Source of the DNA: Nitrospira sp. UBA6493
GTDB taxonomy: Bacteria; Nitrospirota; Nitrospiria; Nitrospirales; Nitrospiraceae
Length of the DNA: 64,000 nucleotides
Direction of reading: 5' to 3'
Assembly (NCBI GenBank): GCA_002435325.1
Contig: DJMJ01000041.1
Span: 8,445-72,444, forward strand
Position numbers and translations under genes: made by a program. Positions 16,401 to 24,513 of the stretch are shown here, one piece after another (within the stretch, counting starts at the first letter, position 1; each line of letters opens with the position of its first letter). The notes under the pieces are model-generated. The model did not search any database and was not told the DNA's origin. It worked only from the letters and a program-made list of their open reading frames with translations.

Positions 16401-17748
16401 TGATCATCAGCACAAAACACTTGGCGCAATAGACCGTCTGCCCCAGATTGGCAAAATAATAGGGGTCGCCGACCGCCCCGATCCCCCCGGAACTATACCC
16501 GGTCGACCAAGAGCCGCTGTTGCTATAACAAGGCCCCTGGCTCTTGCGAAACAGACACAGGCCTTCATATAGCGCTTCTGCAATAGGAGAATTGGCCTCC
16601 ACCTGTTCATTGCGAATATTGGTCACATCTGACGAATTAAACGCCTCATCATAGGAAAACTGGAGACTGCCGCCCTGACCAGTGGAGGCATTCACAAACA
16701 TGACGCCCACATGCATGTTGTCCGTGCGCATGGTTTGAAAGAGGCCGAGCGATCGCTCTTTTTTATAACAGGCCAAATGCCCCATATACTCAGGATCGCC
16801 CACGATGCAACTCGTGGCGGCCCCCGACGCGGCCGGCACATTAGGCTCGGTGGTTAAATCTACCTCCAACGAATATTTATTGGCCGAGGCCGTATCGAAC
16901 GGGCTCGCCGTGCCATCGTCATTGATATACAGGAGCCCATCTCCAACTCCAAAGAAGATCCCAGAATTGACCGTACCCCCTCCGTTTAGATTCACTGTGG
17001 CCACAGACAAAGCGGTCGGTACACGGCCTGTCAGCGTAGCACTCGGCACGAACTTTACATAGCGCCAGCAGGAGCTTGCATTATTGCTGCAACTCGCAGT
17101 GCTGCCGTTTTCACCTGTCTTGGGCTCACCATTGAGGTTATTGGCTGTTCCATCAGCATTGGCCTGGGCCGGGATCGGCTTCCCGCCCACAAGCACCTGA
17201 TAAATCATTTCCTTCTTGCGCTGAGTGAGCCAGTTCAAGAAGTTTCCATCCCAGTAGGTTCCGGCACAGGTTGCCGACAGAGACGCCTTCACCGACCCAT
17301 AATTAAAACTGTTGCTATCGGTCGTATAGCATCGCAAGGGATCAAACATGCCGTAATACGACTTGGTGGAATCAAACAGATCAGCCGGCGAGGTCACATT
17401 AGAGGTATTGATTGTGCCGCCACTATTATCGACCGCCACCAGATCGTCGCCTGCCTGGCTGTCGATCGTTACATTAGACGCATACTTTGACGCGGTCGCA
17501 GTACCGGTCTTGAACGAGATGGGATATTTATGATTGGTCCCGCTATAGGCCGCCTCAAGCGTATAGTTTCCCATATCCACGAGAAACAGAATATTCGGCG
17601 GTACGGCCTGGCTGAGAAACAGGGGATAGTTGGTATAGTCTCCCATGTTCTGGGCTAATGCGCCGGATGGAGCGCCCGACAGCAACACACCGACAGCCGC
17701 AGCCGCCCAGAATCCCATTCCCCGTGTCGCTTGATCCATACGCTTCAT
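13450..17748 (-). CDS. pilY1: Type IV pilus tip/assembly protein PilY1
   Basis: A 1432-residue exported protein. GGGAGG lies just before the ATG and a signal peptide follows (about residues 12-32, ending GALA). The N-terminal part begins with a von Willebrand A-like strand (ILFLVDMG, residue 53) and is Ser/Thr/Gly-rich. The C-terminal half is the conserved PilY1 beta-propeller (VYVGANDGMLHAF, about residue 858). Several acidic loops could bind calcium: DLDNDGVVD (about 745), DLNNDGDTAD (about 1000) and DRDLDYRDD (about 1126). PilY1 sits at the pilus tip with minor pilins, primes assembly and mediates adhesion. It follows fimT-pilV-pilW-pilX in the normal order. Confidence 0.95.
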   Translation of the reverse strand: MKRMDQATRGMGFWAAAAVGVLLSGAPSGALAQNMGDYTNYPLFLSQAVPPNILFLVDMGNYTLEAAYSGTNHKYPISFKTGTATASKYASNVTIDSQAGDDLVAVDNSGGTINTSNVTSPADLFDSTKSYYGMFDPLRCYTTDSNSFNYGSVKASLSATCAGTYWDGNFLNWLTQRKKEMIYQVLVGGKPIPAQANADGTANNLNGEPKTGENGSTASCSNNASSCWRYVKFVPSATLTGRVPTALSVATVNLNGGGTVNSGIFFGVGDGLLYINDDGTASPFDTASANKYSLEVDLTTEPNVPAASGAATSCIVGDPEYMGHLACYKKERSLGLFQTMRTDNMHVGVMFVNASTGQGGSLQFSYDEAFNSSDVTNIRNEQVEANSPIAEALYEGLCLFRKSQGPCYSNSGSWSTGYSSGGIGAVGDPYYFANLGQTVYCAKCFVLMISPGIGVNDGNAPDLQSPFGNLFSGTNIGVVSSGAAGDRLDDVAYYGRTHDLRGDLSGTQNAVFYAVNAMGGPTGAALLASAAKYGGFEDRNNDNAVDLTGSQTCTYPTGSNLGSGASTSNAEWDLDRDCVPDTFYDASEGGDLAAQINAAIAAILKKAASGTSISVLATASTGEGSLYQAFFYPSTFEGVNEIKWTGFVQGLFVDGFGNLREDRSPGGPPDGKLVYSDDNIVVTKKDPVSGNVVVERYHDVAPMDGLPDSTTPYETVGLREMQGIWEAGKKLALRDLAASPRNLITWVDLDNDGVVDVNEQMAFSTGNAATLKPYLRASSSGTYTATNIINFIHGTQVTGMRNREITVEGSLKVWKLGDVVNSSPTIVGTPRERYDLLHGDASYSGFYKRWAKRRQTVYVGANDGMLHAFNGGYYHKGDDPNTSGVEEHGWYTTGPDDNSTGPEVGKEMWGFIPYALLPQLIWYTQTNYTHVSYVDLQPRITDVPIFTEEAACGGGTTPTALGCIHPGGWGTIAIVGLRFGGSCGSCAAVSGGNNGGPAFHLVMDLNNDGDTADAGEDRYVYSAYYILDITDPDATPTVVGVYSSSDLGLTTSFPTIVRMNPAPDSKTSNVNAKWYMVVGSGMHGYDGRAAGAAKLFVVQLGAPLGTPPTVTKMPVGSWNSFIADPVTYDRDLDYRDDVVYVGRTIDPASSGIGRWTGKMYRLTMGTCSAAPCSTSTWGVPSGANRVPTEMLDTFNLLSGWTYLGPVTASPTVTVDDTGETWVFFGTGRFLSVADKTNTDTQFLVGLKDSVMRPGGCTQSSTVDCWVDNLLDVSNVQICITCASGSNQVNGVVGTTTYPALITLVKSMDGWVTILPTSKERSIVSPSVLAGVVLFPTFIPTNDICVAAGESNLYGLYYKTGGPPLEPLFGVDSSGKAIRSVALGEGVASKVAVHLGAGGASGFIQTSDSKVTNVAFNGLSAKSEYVSWINQRD

Positions 17749-17833
17749 TGCAATCCTCCCGGTGGTGCTCGAAGGGCCGGCTACTTCGCCGCTCCTTCAG
17801 GGGAGCAAACCTCTGTCAGTGCACAACAGCAGG

Positions 17834-18481
17834 CTAAATTCGCTGACAGCCTTCATTCTCCAAACAGGCATAGACAGCCGTCAGCCGGCTTCTCATGCCA
17901 GTCGTTACATTAGTTGCCACGCAATCGACGCGATACATCACATCGGTACCGCCATTTGCACCGCTATAGGGAGCATGATAGGCATTGTGACGTTCAGCCC
18001 CCATCCCAGCCCGCTGCCTGTTGTAGAGATAGTCGATGTCCCCGACAACGGAATAGGCCCCCACCGTCTGAACGAGATTCGGCACCGCAGCAGTCAGTCC
18101 GGCCGGGAATGGCGGGCCGATCGGCGTATCAGCCACCCCTGCACCAATGGCTCCAATCTCCGACTCCAGCTGCGTCTTATTGCTCAGAGGAATGGGACCC
18201 GGAGGAGTCTGATTATCGAGCAACGCAGTCGGCACGACATCTCCGTTTTCCTTCACTTGCTGAATGACCTTGACCCCGGTCTGGACGCACGCTTCCGCCG
18301 CCGCCGCCGAGGCCTCCATCGAGCTGGCGAACCCCGCCACACGATTTTCCAGTCCGGTCATCGTCAGCGCGCCGATCCCGAGCACTGTCATGATCAGCAT
18401 CACCATCATCACACTCAGGAGGGCAATCCCTCGTTCGTTCCCTGTCCGTCTCTGTCCTGAGGTCGCTCGAGTCATCCCCAT
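17834..18481 (-). CDS. pilX: Minor pilin PilX
   Basis: A 215-residue prepilin-like protein. After a basic leader (ATSGQRRTGNERG) comes the class III cleavage glycine and a hydrophobic helix (IALLSVMMVMLIMTVLG). Position 5 after the cleavage site is Ser, not the usual Glu, as in PilX/GspK-type tip pilins. The rest has the PilX pattern of a helix rich in Ala and Glu (SSMEASAAAAEAC) and paired cysteines. It lies between pilW (14 bp gap) and pilY1 (85 bp gap). PilX works with PilV, PilW, FimT/FimU and PilY1 in the priming complex. Confidence 0.88.
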   Translation of the reverse strand: MGMTRATSGQRRTGNERGIALLSVMMVMLIMTVLGIGALTMTGLENRVAGFASSMEASAAAAEACVQTGVKVIQQVKENGDVVPTALLDNQTPPGPIPLSNKTQLESEIGAIGAGVADTPIGPPFPAGLTAAVPNLVQTVGAYSVVGDIDYLYNRQRAGMGAERHNAYHAPYSGANGGTDVMYRVDCVATNVTTGMRSRLTAVYACLENEGCQRI

Positions 18482-18495
18482 GTCGTTACCGCTCC

Positions 18496-19695
18496 CTACT
18501 TTCTGAGATTGCGCAATTCTACGGTCTTGGTGAGGAGGCGTCGGCGCGTCGAGGTATATGGCGGCGTCAGGGTGGCATAGTCACCCGCGGCAAAGACTCC
18601 ATCTGAATGGAGATGATCGCTGACCTGCAACGCCACACTCTGATTCGTTTGCCTGTTGGCCTCGCCGAACCCTTGGTCTGCCCGACGCTGCCGGCCAACC
18701 ACCGTTACCTGCGCCAACCGAATCTTGTCCGGCGTCATAATGCCCAGCGTCCACGGATTGTTCGAAACGAAATCCGCCTGATCGAATCCCGCCGCGCCCC
18801 CCTGATTATCGATGATCCGATCCGGGGTCCCGCTATTGATGCCCGCGACGCATCCGTCGCAAGCATAGGCAAACTGAATGTCCTCGATTTCATCGGCAAT
18901 AGATGTGCACCGGCTTCCCGCCGTCGTGCAATCCAACACGCCCGCCGTCATGCCGCCAGCTACTCCTCGCACCAGACACGGCGACCGGCCATTACACAGC
19001 CCCCCGACATCAGGAGGCGGAATGATTTGATACGTGATGCACTGCAATAGATACACCGGTGTATTTCTCTTCATCGGTCCTTCGATCGGGGGGCCGGTCA
19101 CATTGATCGTCAGATTGGCACCGGCTGCCGCCGTTACCGTCCCTGTCAGGGTTCCACCAATTGACACCGTCGCTGGAGGTGCCGTTAGACTTCCCCCTGC
19201 CTCGGCCGTCATGTTGGTCACCACCGCAGCCGCTGGCATGGCAATGACCGTCACCGCCCCTCCGGGACCGGCATTAATCGCTGTATCGGCATTAAAAACC
19301 CAGGGCGGATTGCCCGCCGTTCCCACAGGATTTCCAACCGGAACCACCAGGCTGATGCGGTCCGGTCCTCGATCCGGACCTGTAACCGTGTGATCCGCCG
19401 GCACAACGGCGCTCTGGCAATTCCCGACCGGCCCGCTCATCGGTCCATACCCAGCCATTCTGAGGTCCCTGGAGAGCAACTCCATGGCGAGACGGACATT
19501 CTGCTGGGTATCAACCGTCTGCTCACTGGTGCGCATCGCTTTCTCTGACATCGTCAACATCGCCAATCCCGCTGCCACAACCAAAGAGGCCACCACGGCG
19601 CCGATCATCAACTCGACCAGCGTCACTCCTCGTTGATCCTCTTTCATGGGACGAACTCTCAGCATGGGGCTAACTCCTGCCATCGGCCTCATCAT
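18496..19695 (-). CDS. pilW: Minor pilin PilW
   Basis: A 399-residue prepilin. The type III leader ends QRG and is followed by VTLVELMIGAVVASLVVAAGL, with Glu at position 5. The ATG at 19695 lies just after the pilV stop; an inner ATG at 19647 would give a shorter, more typical leader (MKEDQRG), so the start is uncertain. The family block QNVRLAMELLSRDLRMAGYG follows the helix, as in PilW/GspJ proteins. A Gly/Ala/Thr-rich stretch and several cysteines fill the middle. It belongs to the pilY1 priming cassette. Confidence 0.9.
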   Translation of the reverse strand: MMRPMAGVSPMLRVRPMKEDQRGVTLVELMIGAVVASLVVAAGLAMLTMSEKAMRTSEQTVDTQQNVRLAMELLSRDLRMAGYGPMSGPVGNCQSAVVPADHTVTGPDRGPDRISLVVPVGNPVGTAGNPPWVFNADTAINAGPGGAVTVIAMPAAAVVTNMTAEAGGSLTAPPATVSIGGTLTGTVTAAAGANLTINVTGPPIEGPMKRNTPVYLLQCITYQIIPPPDVGGLCNGRSPCLVRGVAGGMTAGVLDCTTAGSRCTSIADEIEDIQFAYACDGCVAGINSGTPDRIIDNQGGAAGFDQADFVSNNPWTLGIMTPDKIRLAQVTVVGRQRRADQGFGEANRQTNQSVALQVSDHLHSDGVFAAGDYATLTPPYTSTRRRLLTKTVELRNLRK

Positions 19696-19697
19696 TA

Positions 19698-20237
19698 TTA
19701 TTCAGGGGCGATTACTGTTGTCAGCGTGATCTGTTTAGGACGAGCCACTTTCGTTTCTCCAGTCGCCCCGGTCCATGAAATAGTGACGGTCACCGGATAC
19801 TGATTCAGCAAGACGTTCAGCGCCCCGACTGGCACGGGAGGAACCGTAATGACTCCTCGAACATTCGTCAGCCCGGACGCCTGCGGATTTGCCAATAGTT
19901 GCACCCACTGATCGCAATCCCCCTTCGCCATGGGCTGCGCCACTGGATTTTGCGGGCATGGCGTCGCATTGTTGGTATCAATGGCGTACTGTCCTACATT
20001 GCTTCGGTTGTTTTGGATCCGCTCGACCATGTCCGCGGCCAAATTGGTGGCTCGCGTCAATTCCGTGGAATCAACATTGCGCGTCAGCGAGATGCTCTGC
20101 ATGCCTGCCAAGGCCAATAGGCCTGTCGCAAGAATAGCCATCGCCACCATACTCTCAATCAAGGTAAAGCCTGATGAGTTGCAAATCACCCATCCCGCAC
20201 TCTCTCTCATCCTCATGTTGAATGACTTCATGGACAC
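19698..20237 (-). CDS. pilV: Minor pilin PilV
   Basis: A 179-residue prepilin with the cleavage motif SSG followed by FTLIESMVAMAILATGLLALAGMQ (Glu at position 5), the hallmark of PilV/GspI. The leader is long, about 23 residues; the ATG at 20237 overlaps the fimT stop by 10 bp, which supports coupling. The downstream region contains RATNLAADMVERIQNNRSN, typical of PilV. It is a component of the pilus-tip priming complex. Confidence 0.9.
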   Translation of the reverse strand: MSMKSFNMRMRESAGWVICNSSGFTLIESMVAMAILATGLLALAGMQSISLTRNVDSTELTRATNLAADMVERIQNNRSNVGQYAIDTNNATPCPQNPVAQPMAKGDCDQWVQLLANPQASGLTNVRGVITVPPVPVGALNVLLNQYPVTVTISWTGATGETKVARPKQITLTTVIAPE

Positions 20238-20758
20238 ACCGCATCAGGACACCAATTCGCGATGCCGCGAGGCGTCACCTTGAGTGCATACTGCACACCC
20301 CTCGTATTGACGAGCGCCAGTTCTTGATTAGCCGCCGCCCCAGGCCCTCCAACCCGCATCCCCATGGAGTTGAATGAGACCGCTGTTGTCGCCACCGCCG
20401 TCCACCCTGGCGATGGTCCGATATTGAGCGTCATGACGTGTGGGGTATTCATAGTCTGAGTAGCAGAGATAACCGCTCCCGTGGCTGCATTGGCAGTGGA
20501 AATCCCCATCGACCCATTCGCCAAGGTCAGTGTGACGGTGACAGAGGTATTCCGACTCATGGCTGTAATCCGCGCAAGTGCCAACTGATGCTGCACCTCA
20601 CTGATCGCCTCGCGGAGTTGAGAACGAGCCATCCAATCAGTGTAGCTAGGGCCTGCCAACGCAGCCGCGATCCCTATAATGGCAACCACGATCATGACCT
20701 CGATGAGCGTAAACCCACGCTCCGTCTGTGGCCGCCTCACCTGATGACAATTGAACAT
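20228..20758 (-). CDS. fimT: Minor pilin FimT/GspH-type
   Basis: A 176-residue prepilin. The ATG at 20758 is chosen over upstream in-frame starts because AAAGGGG precedes it and the leader (MFNCHQVRRPQTERG) is of normal length. The helix FTLIEVMIVVAIIGIAAALA has Glu at position 5 and is followed by the FimT/GspH block RSQLREAISEVQHQLALARITAMSR, an unbroken helix continuation. The C terminus is a small beta domain with a cysteine pair (CPDAVCP) at the end. It is the first gene of the pilY1 cassette, 45 bases after a candidate sigma-54 start site. Confidence 0.88.
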   Translation of the reverse strand: MFNCHQVRRPQTERGFTLIEVMIVVAIIGIAAALAGPSYTDWMARSQLREAISEVQHQLALARITAMSRNTSVTVTLTLANGSMGISTANAATGAVISATQTMNTPHVMTLNIGPSPGWTAVATTAVSFNSMGMRVGGPGAAANQELALVNTRGVQYALKVTPRGIANWCPDAVCP

Positions 20759-20812
20759 CTCCACACACCCCTTTGACTCACTTGACACACCCATCGCGCC
20801 GCTAGACTCAGT

Positions 20813-20828
20813 CGCAAAGGGCATGCCG
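20813..20828 (-). promoter_or_regulatory. Candidate sigma-54 (-24/-12) promoter of the pilY1 cassette
   Basis: On the minus strand the sequence CGGCAT-GCCCT-TTGCG matches TGGCAC-N5-TTGCA with the essential GG and GC at the exact spacing; the first and sixth bases of the -24 box differ. The predicted start site near 20802 lies about 45 bases before the fimT ATG. Pilin genes of other bacteria are often under sigma-54 with PilR, but no pilS/pilR or rpoN is in the window. Confidence 0.4.
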
Positions 20829-20923
20829 CTAGGCTATGCCCCACAAGAACTTCTAACTCTTTGTTTTCTTAGGCTAGCCATTTTGCAGTCCCAGAGGAAC
20901 TTGAACATTCTCCGTACTACCGC

Positions 20924-20940
20924 GTGACAATTTCCGTCAC
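20924..20940. promoter_or_regulatory. Dyad GTGAC-N7-GTCAC upstream of pilus cassette
   Basis: A perfect 5-bp inverted repeat with a 7-base spacer, about 120 bases upstream of the candidate -24/-12 start site. It is suited to a dimeric DNA-binding protein; which one is unknown. Confidence 0.35.
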
Positions 20941-20953
20941 TTCGGCCGTCTTG

Positions 20954-20969
20954 GGGACGGCGCCGTCCC
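20954..20969. promoter_or_regulatory. 16-bp perfect palindrome upstream of pilus cassette
   Basis: GGGACGGCGCCGTCCC is a perfect palindrome without a loop, about 155 bases upstream of the candidate start site of fimT. It has no following T-run, so a terminator for pilB is less likely than a protein-binding site. Confidence 0.35.
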
Positions 20970-21156
20970 TCACGCGAGTCTGTTCTTGCCCCGACCATGG
21001 CTTATTGGTGGGCGTTTCCCGGAGTGGTCTCAGCTACAAGAACTGAACCTAACGAGGAAAAACGAAGTGGAGGGATGGAAGCAAACCCGACCAGATGAAA
21101 CTCATAAACAGCCGCATTTCAAAGAGTGCATGCACATTGAGAATCGGCAGCACCCC

Positions 21157-22980
21157 CTATTTCATGGCTACGGACCGGACTTGCCGATAGGTCGTGACCC
21201 CCTGCAGAACTTTTTGGATGCCATGCTGCCGCAACGTAACCATTCCCTCCCGCATAGCCTGGCTGGCGATCTCCATGGTTCTGGCTTTCGCTTGAATCAG
21301 GCGCTTGATCTCGTCTGATCCCACCAACAGTTCATGCAAGGCCACTCGCCCTTTGAATCCGCTCTGATTGCAGGCCGCGCAGCCGCGCCCTCGCCAGAGA
21401 ATCATGTTCGATGAATAATTCACGCCCAACCGTTCCCAATCATGCGCTCCATAGGCGCGGGCCAGCTCGTCATACTCCTGCTTGGTTGGCTGATACGCCT
21501 CTTTGCAAGACGGACACAGGCGCTTGCAGAGGCGCTGCGCCAGCACCCCCAACATCGCATCGGCGAAATTGAAAGCGTCGCAGCCCATCTCCAACAAGCG
21601 CGTCACGGTTTCGACGGCGCTATTGGTGTGCAGCGTGCTGAGCACCAGATGGCCGGTGAGCGAGGCTTCGATTGCGATGTCGGCCGTTTCCCGATCCCGC
21701 ATTTCGCCGATCATGATGACGTCCGGGTCGGCCCGGAGAAAGGACCGCATAGCTGCGGCAAACGTAAATCCGATTTTTGGATGGACCTGCACTTGCCGCA
21801 ATCCGTCCTGCGTGATTTCAATCGGATCTTCCGCCGTCCATATTTTCCGCTCATCGGTATTGATGTGTTTGAGCACGGCATGCAACGTCGTCGTTTTCCC
21901 CGCTCCCGTCGGGCCGACACAGAGGAACATCCCATAGGGACGCTCGGCGAGATCCTTGATGTGCCGCAATACCTCCGGCGCACATTCCATCGCCTCCAGC
22001 GCCATCGTGTCCTTCGTGGTTAAGAGGCGCATCACCACATCCTCGTTCGCGCCTGCCGTCGGCAGGGTGGCCACACGCAACTCAAGCTCTTGATCTTTCG
22101 CTAGCCTGTAACGGATTTTCCCGTCTTGCGGCTTGCGGCGCTCCGCGATATCGAGATGGGCCATGATCTTGAAGCGTGAGACAATCGCCCGACGGCAGGC
22201 CGCCGGAATCCTCATAAAGGTAAAACAGGTCCCATCGACGCGGAATCGTACCGCCGTGTCCTTCCGATTGGCATAGGGCTCAATATGCACATCAGACACT
22301 TGCAGCCGATGCGCTTCGGCGACGATGTGGTTGGCCAGCCGGACGATGGCAGAATCGTTTTCTGTAATGCCGCAGTCCAGCCCCTCTCCTCCGGAATCAT
22401 TTCCGGCTTCGCGCACAAGTTCGCCAAGAATGCCCGTCAGCGTGCCCCGAGTAGCCTGACCGGTGGCAATCAGCAGATACTGCTCGATATCGCGGCGCAA
22501 CCCGACCGCGTACTGTATCGTCGCCCCAGGAAAGGCCCGCCGGACATCATCGCGCTTGTCCGCATCGAGCGGATGCCCGATCAGAATAGTCACGACCAAT
22601 CCCTCCCGCTTGAGAGGCACCCAGGCATTCTTTCGCAGATAATCGATGCTTAAATTTTTCAAGAGCCCTGGCTCAACCACAATCCGTTCCTCGTAAGGGA
22701 CATAGGGACACTGATACACCTCGCCGAGCGCCGCCCCTAGTTCGGCCTTGGATACTCGGTACCGGTCAACCAGTACAGCTTCAAGGTCATCCTCGCTTGA
22801 CCCTAAACATTCCAGCACATCCTCCATCTCCAAACGCGTCACCAATTCACGCTGAACGAGCAAATGGAGCACCCGTCGCGCCATGGTCGAGCGAACCGGT
22901 GTGCCCCGCCGCACAAGGCTCACCATCTGTTCAGCAACCACCCCATGATTGACCGATGCATTTCGCATCTGTGTCGTCAT
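21157..22980 (-). CDS. pilB: Type IV pilus/type II secretion assembly ATPase (PilB/GspE family)
   Basis: A 607-residue ATPase. The ATG at 22980 is chosen because GAGGGGAAGG precedes it; the open frame upstream is overlap with the previous gene. The N-terminal GspE-N domain (residues about 40-160) is followed by the ATPase core: Walker A GPTGAGKTTTLHAVL (about residue 360), Asp box, Walker B DPDVIMIGEMRDRETA and His box. The tetracysteine zinc knuckle is present (CPSC and CAAC), which marks PilB/GspE extension motors rather than PilT. It is the last gene of the pilD-led cassette, and no pilC or pilT is nearby. Because of the minor-pilin context I call it pilB, though a gspE-like role is possible. 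Confidence 0.85.
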   Translation of the reverse strand: MTTQMRNASVNHGVVAEQMVSLVRRGTPVRSTMARRVLHLLVQRELVTRLEMEDVLECLGSSEDDLEAVLVDRYRVSKAELGAALGEVYQCPYVPYEERIVVEPGLLKNLSIDYLRKNAWVPLKREGLVVTILIGHPLDADKRDDVRRAFPGATIQYAVGLRRDIEQYLLIATGQATRGTLTGILGELVREAGNDSGGEGLDCGITENDSAIVRLANHIVAEAHRLQVSDVHIEPYANRKDTAVRFRVDGTCFTFMRIPAACRRAIVSRFKIMAHLDIAERRKPQDGKIRYRLAKDQELELRVATLPTAGANEDVVMRLLTTKDTMALEAMECAPEVLRHIKDLAERPYGMFLCVGPTGAGKTTTLHAVLKHINTDERKIWTAEDPIEITQDGLRQVQVHPKIGFTFAAAMRSFLRADPDVIMIGEMRDRETADIAIEASLTGHLVLSTLHTNSAVETVTRLLEMGCDAFNFADAMLGVLAQRLCKRLCPSCKEAYQPTKQEYDELARAYGAHDWERLGVNYSSNMILWRGRGCAACNQSGFKGRVALHELLVGSDEIKRLIQAKARTMEIASQAMREGMVTLRQHGIQKVLQGVTTYRQVRSVAMK

Positions 22981-23005
22981 ATCCTTCCCCTCTTTCGCAT
23001 TACGA

Positions 23006-24493
23006 TCATGAATACCGGACTTTCCATGTTCCCGGAGCACGCAAGACCACTGGCAGTCCACGCAACAAGCCCTGGCTCATCTCGTGGTTGTACCAGACCT
23101 CCAGCGTCGCACCAGGAGTGGACGGCACAATCGTTCCTTCCGCCACCACTGCGCCGAATACCCGCGTAGACTGATCGAGCGTAATATCCCCCGCGGCATA
23201 GAGCGCTCCATTGAGGTGGATCCCCGACAACTGCACAGGGATTCGGCTTGTGCTGTCAGTCTGACCAGGTTGCGGGGGGCTCAGAACGGACAATGACTGC
23301 CCGCCGGATGATGGGCTGAGCACCACATGTCCTTGCACCACCAGTGTGGCCTCCGTATACGCGGCGCTCAATCTGAGCACCCCGAGGTTATCCGGCCGTG
23401 GAGCCGTGCGGTCCAGCGTGTCGATGAAGATCAAGCCCCGCGCATCGCCTGCGGAGCCGGAACGAAAATACTCATCGGGCGAGACGCCCTGCCCTACCTC
23501 GACGACTCCACCCGGATAGAGCAGGCCGTTCCGATCGATCACAAGATAGGTGCCGTACCGCAGGGCGATCTGTTTCAGTTGCTCATAGCCCCAGCGATCC
23601 AGGCGCACGCCGGGCGTGGGATTCTGTCCTCCATGCACATTCAGGGGCAGCGGTGGAAACTGGCTCTCCCCGACAGGCGGCTGCATGACCTGCACGGTGC
23701 CTCCGGTCCAGACCTCACACCATCGGTCCTCGCGAACCGACACCTCGCGATAGCCCTGCCCCGACACGGACGCCAGCGCGGTCAGCGCCGGAATGTCCTC
23801 CAGCCTCTGCACCACTAGATTGCCCCCGACAGACAGGCGGCTCCAATGCACCAGCGCCCCCGATTCCTGTCCGTTCTGAGGCCATCCCAGATTGCCTCCG
23901 ACCTGCACGCCCGCTCGCAAAGCCGGGAGATCGATCGCCGCCAACTGCATCGACAGCGCATATTGCGCCGACGGCCAGCGCGCCGGGGCGACGGCAATGT
24001 CCACCGTGCTCAACAGCCCCGGCGTCGTGGGGGCATAGACTTTCAGACTGCGCACCGTACCCACGTCCTGGAGCGACCGGAAGAGGCCGGACACGGGATC
24101 GTTGAGGATCCGGTCATCCGCGCTTTTGGCCGCATTGAGCACGAGATCCGGACGATCCACAGTCCCGATAAATTGAGACCGCCCCGCAGGATCGAAGAAC
24201 GACGGACTCCCCGTCGAAGTCTGATGACGCTTGTTCAACACTGCGCTCACCTGAGGCGGACGAACCTGCGGGGTATGAAACCAGGCCATCACCATATCCG
24301 CCGCCGCATCGGCTATGTGCTGCGCCACCGCGGCGTCCTTCGCGGCGCTGGCGCTCAGCTGTTCCTGCCCGGCCAGTTGGAGTAATACGGCGCTCAAAAG
24401 ACTCAACAGCAGGGTTAGAACGATCACACCGAACAGGGCCATGCCTTGATCCTTCGCGTAGCCCTCTTTGCATCGCAACCTCTGTCGCTCCAT
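23006..24493 (-). CDS. Large PilX-like pilus protein
   Basis: A 495-residue protein, more than twice the size of a normal PilX. The leader (about 16 residues, KDQG) is followed by MALFGVIVLTLLLSLLSAVLL. Position 5 after the Gly is not Glu, as in PilX and GspK. The next helix has the Gln/Ala/Glu pattern (GQEQLSASAAKDAAVAQHIAD). Most of the C-terminal part is Gly/Val/Leu-rich with short repeating strands (VQVGGNLGW, LSVGGNLVVQ, LNGALYAAGDITL, VFGAVVAEGTI) like a beta-helix or bactofilin-type fold. It lies between pilW-like and pilB genes (20-25 bp gaps). A role as the tip subunit of a second pilus or pseudopilus is inferred. Confidence 0.7.
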   Translation of the reverse strand: MERQRLRCKEGYAKDQGMALFGVIVLTLLLSLLSAVLLQLAGQEQLSASAAKDAAVAQHIADAAADMVMAWFHTPQVRPPQVSAVLNKRHQTSTGSPSFFDPAGRSQFIGTVDRPDLVLNAAKSADDRILNDPVSGLFRSLQDVGTVRSLKVYAPTTPGLLSTVDIAVAPARWPSAQYALSMQLAAIDLPALRAGVQVGGNLGWPQNGQESGALVHWSRLSVGGNLVVQRLEDIPALTALASVSGQGYREVSVREDRWCEVWTGGTVQVMQPPVGESQFPPLPLNVHGGQNPTPGVRLDRWGYEQLKQIALRYGTYLVIDRNGLLYPGGVVEVGQGVSPDEYFRSGSAGDARGLIFIDTLDRTAPRPDNLGVLRLSAAYTEATLVVQGHVVLSPSSGGQSLSVLSPPQPGQTDSTSRIPVQLSGIHLNGALYAAGDITLDQSTRVFGAVVAEGTIVPSTPGATLEVWYNHEMSQGLLRGLPVVLRAPGTWKVRYS

Positions 24494-24513
24494 TGTGTAC
24501 TCCTGATCTTTGT

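Larger units (their letters stand above)
20759..21156. other. 398-bp control region between the two pilus cassettes
   Basis: No gene was found here. On the minus strand it holds, in order, a 16-bp perfect palindrome (20954-20969), a 5+5 dyad GTGAC...GTCAC (20924-20940), a 6-bp stem GGGCAT/ATGCCC with a 12-base loop (20819-20842), and a -24/-12 type element (20813-20828). This order, dyads 100-150 bases before a sigma-54-like core, is that of an enhancer-dependent promoter for the pilY1 cassette. Confidence 0.45.

Noticed and set aside
15085..16572. A 495-codon open frame on the plus strand opposite pilY1
   Set aside because: It lacks any recognisable domain and is rich in Arg/His/Pro, as expected of the antisense of a GC-rich gene. 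The minus strand here encodes a clear PilY1.
20759..21156. A cyclic-di-GMP riboswitch before the pilus genes
   Set aside because: I looked for the GEMM core and its tetraloop/receptor layout on the minus strand and did not see it.
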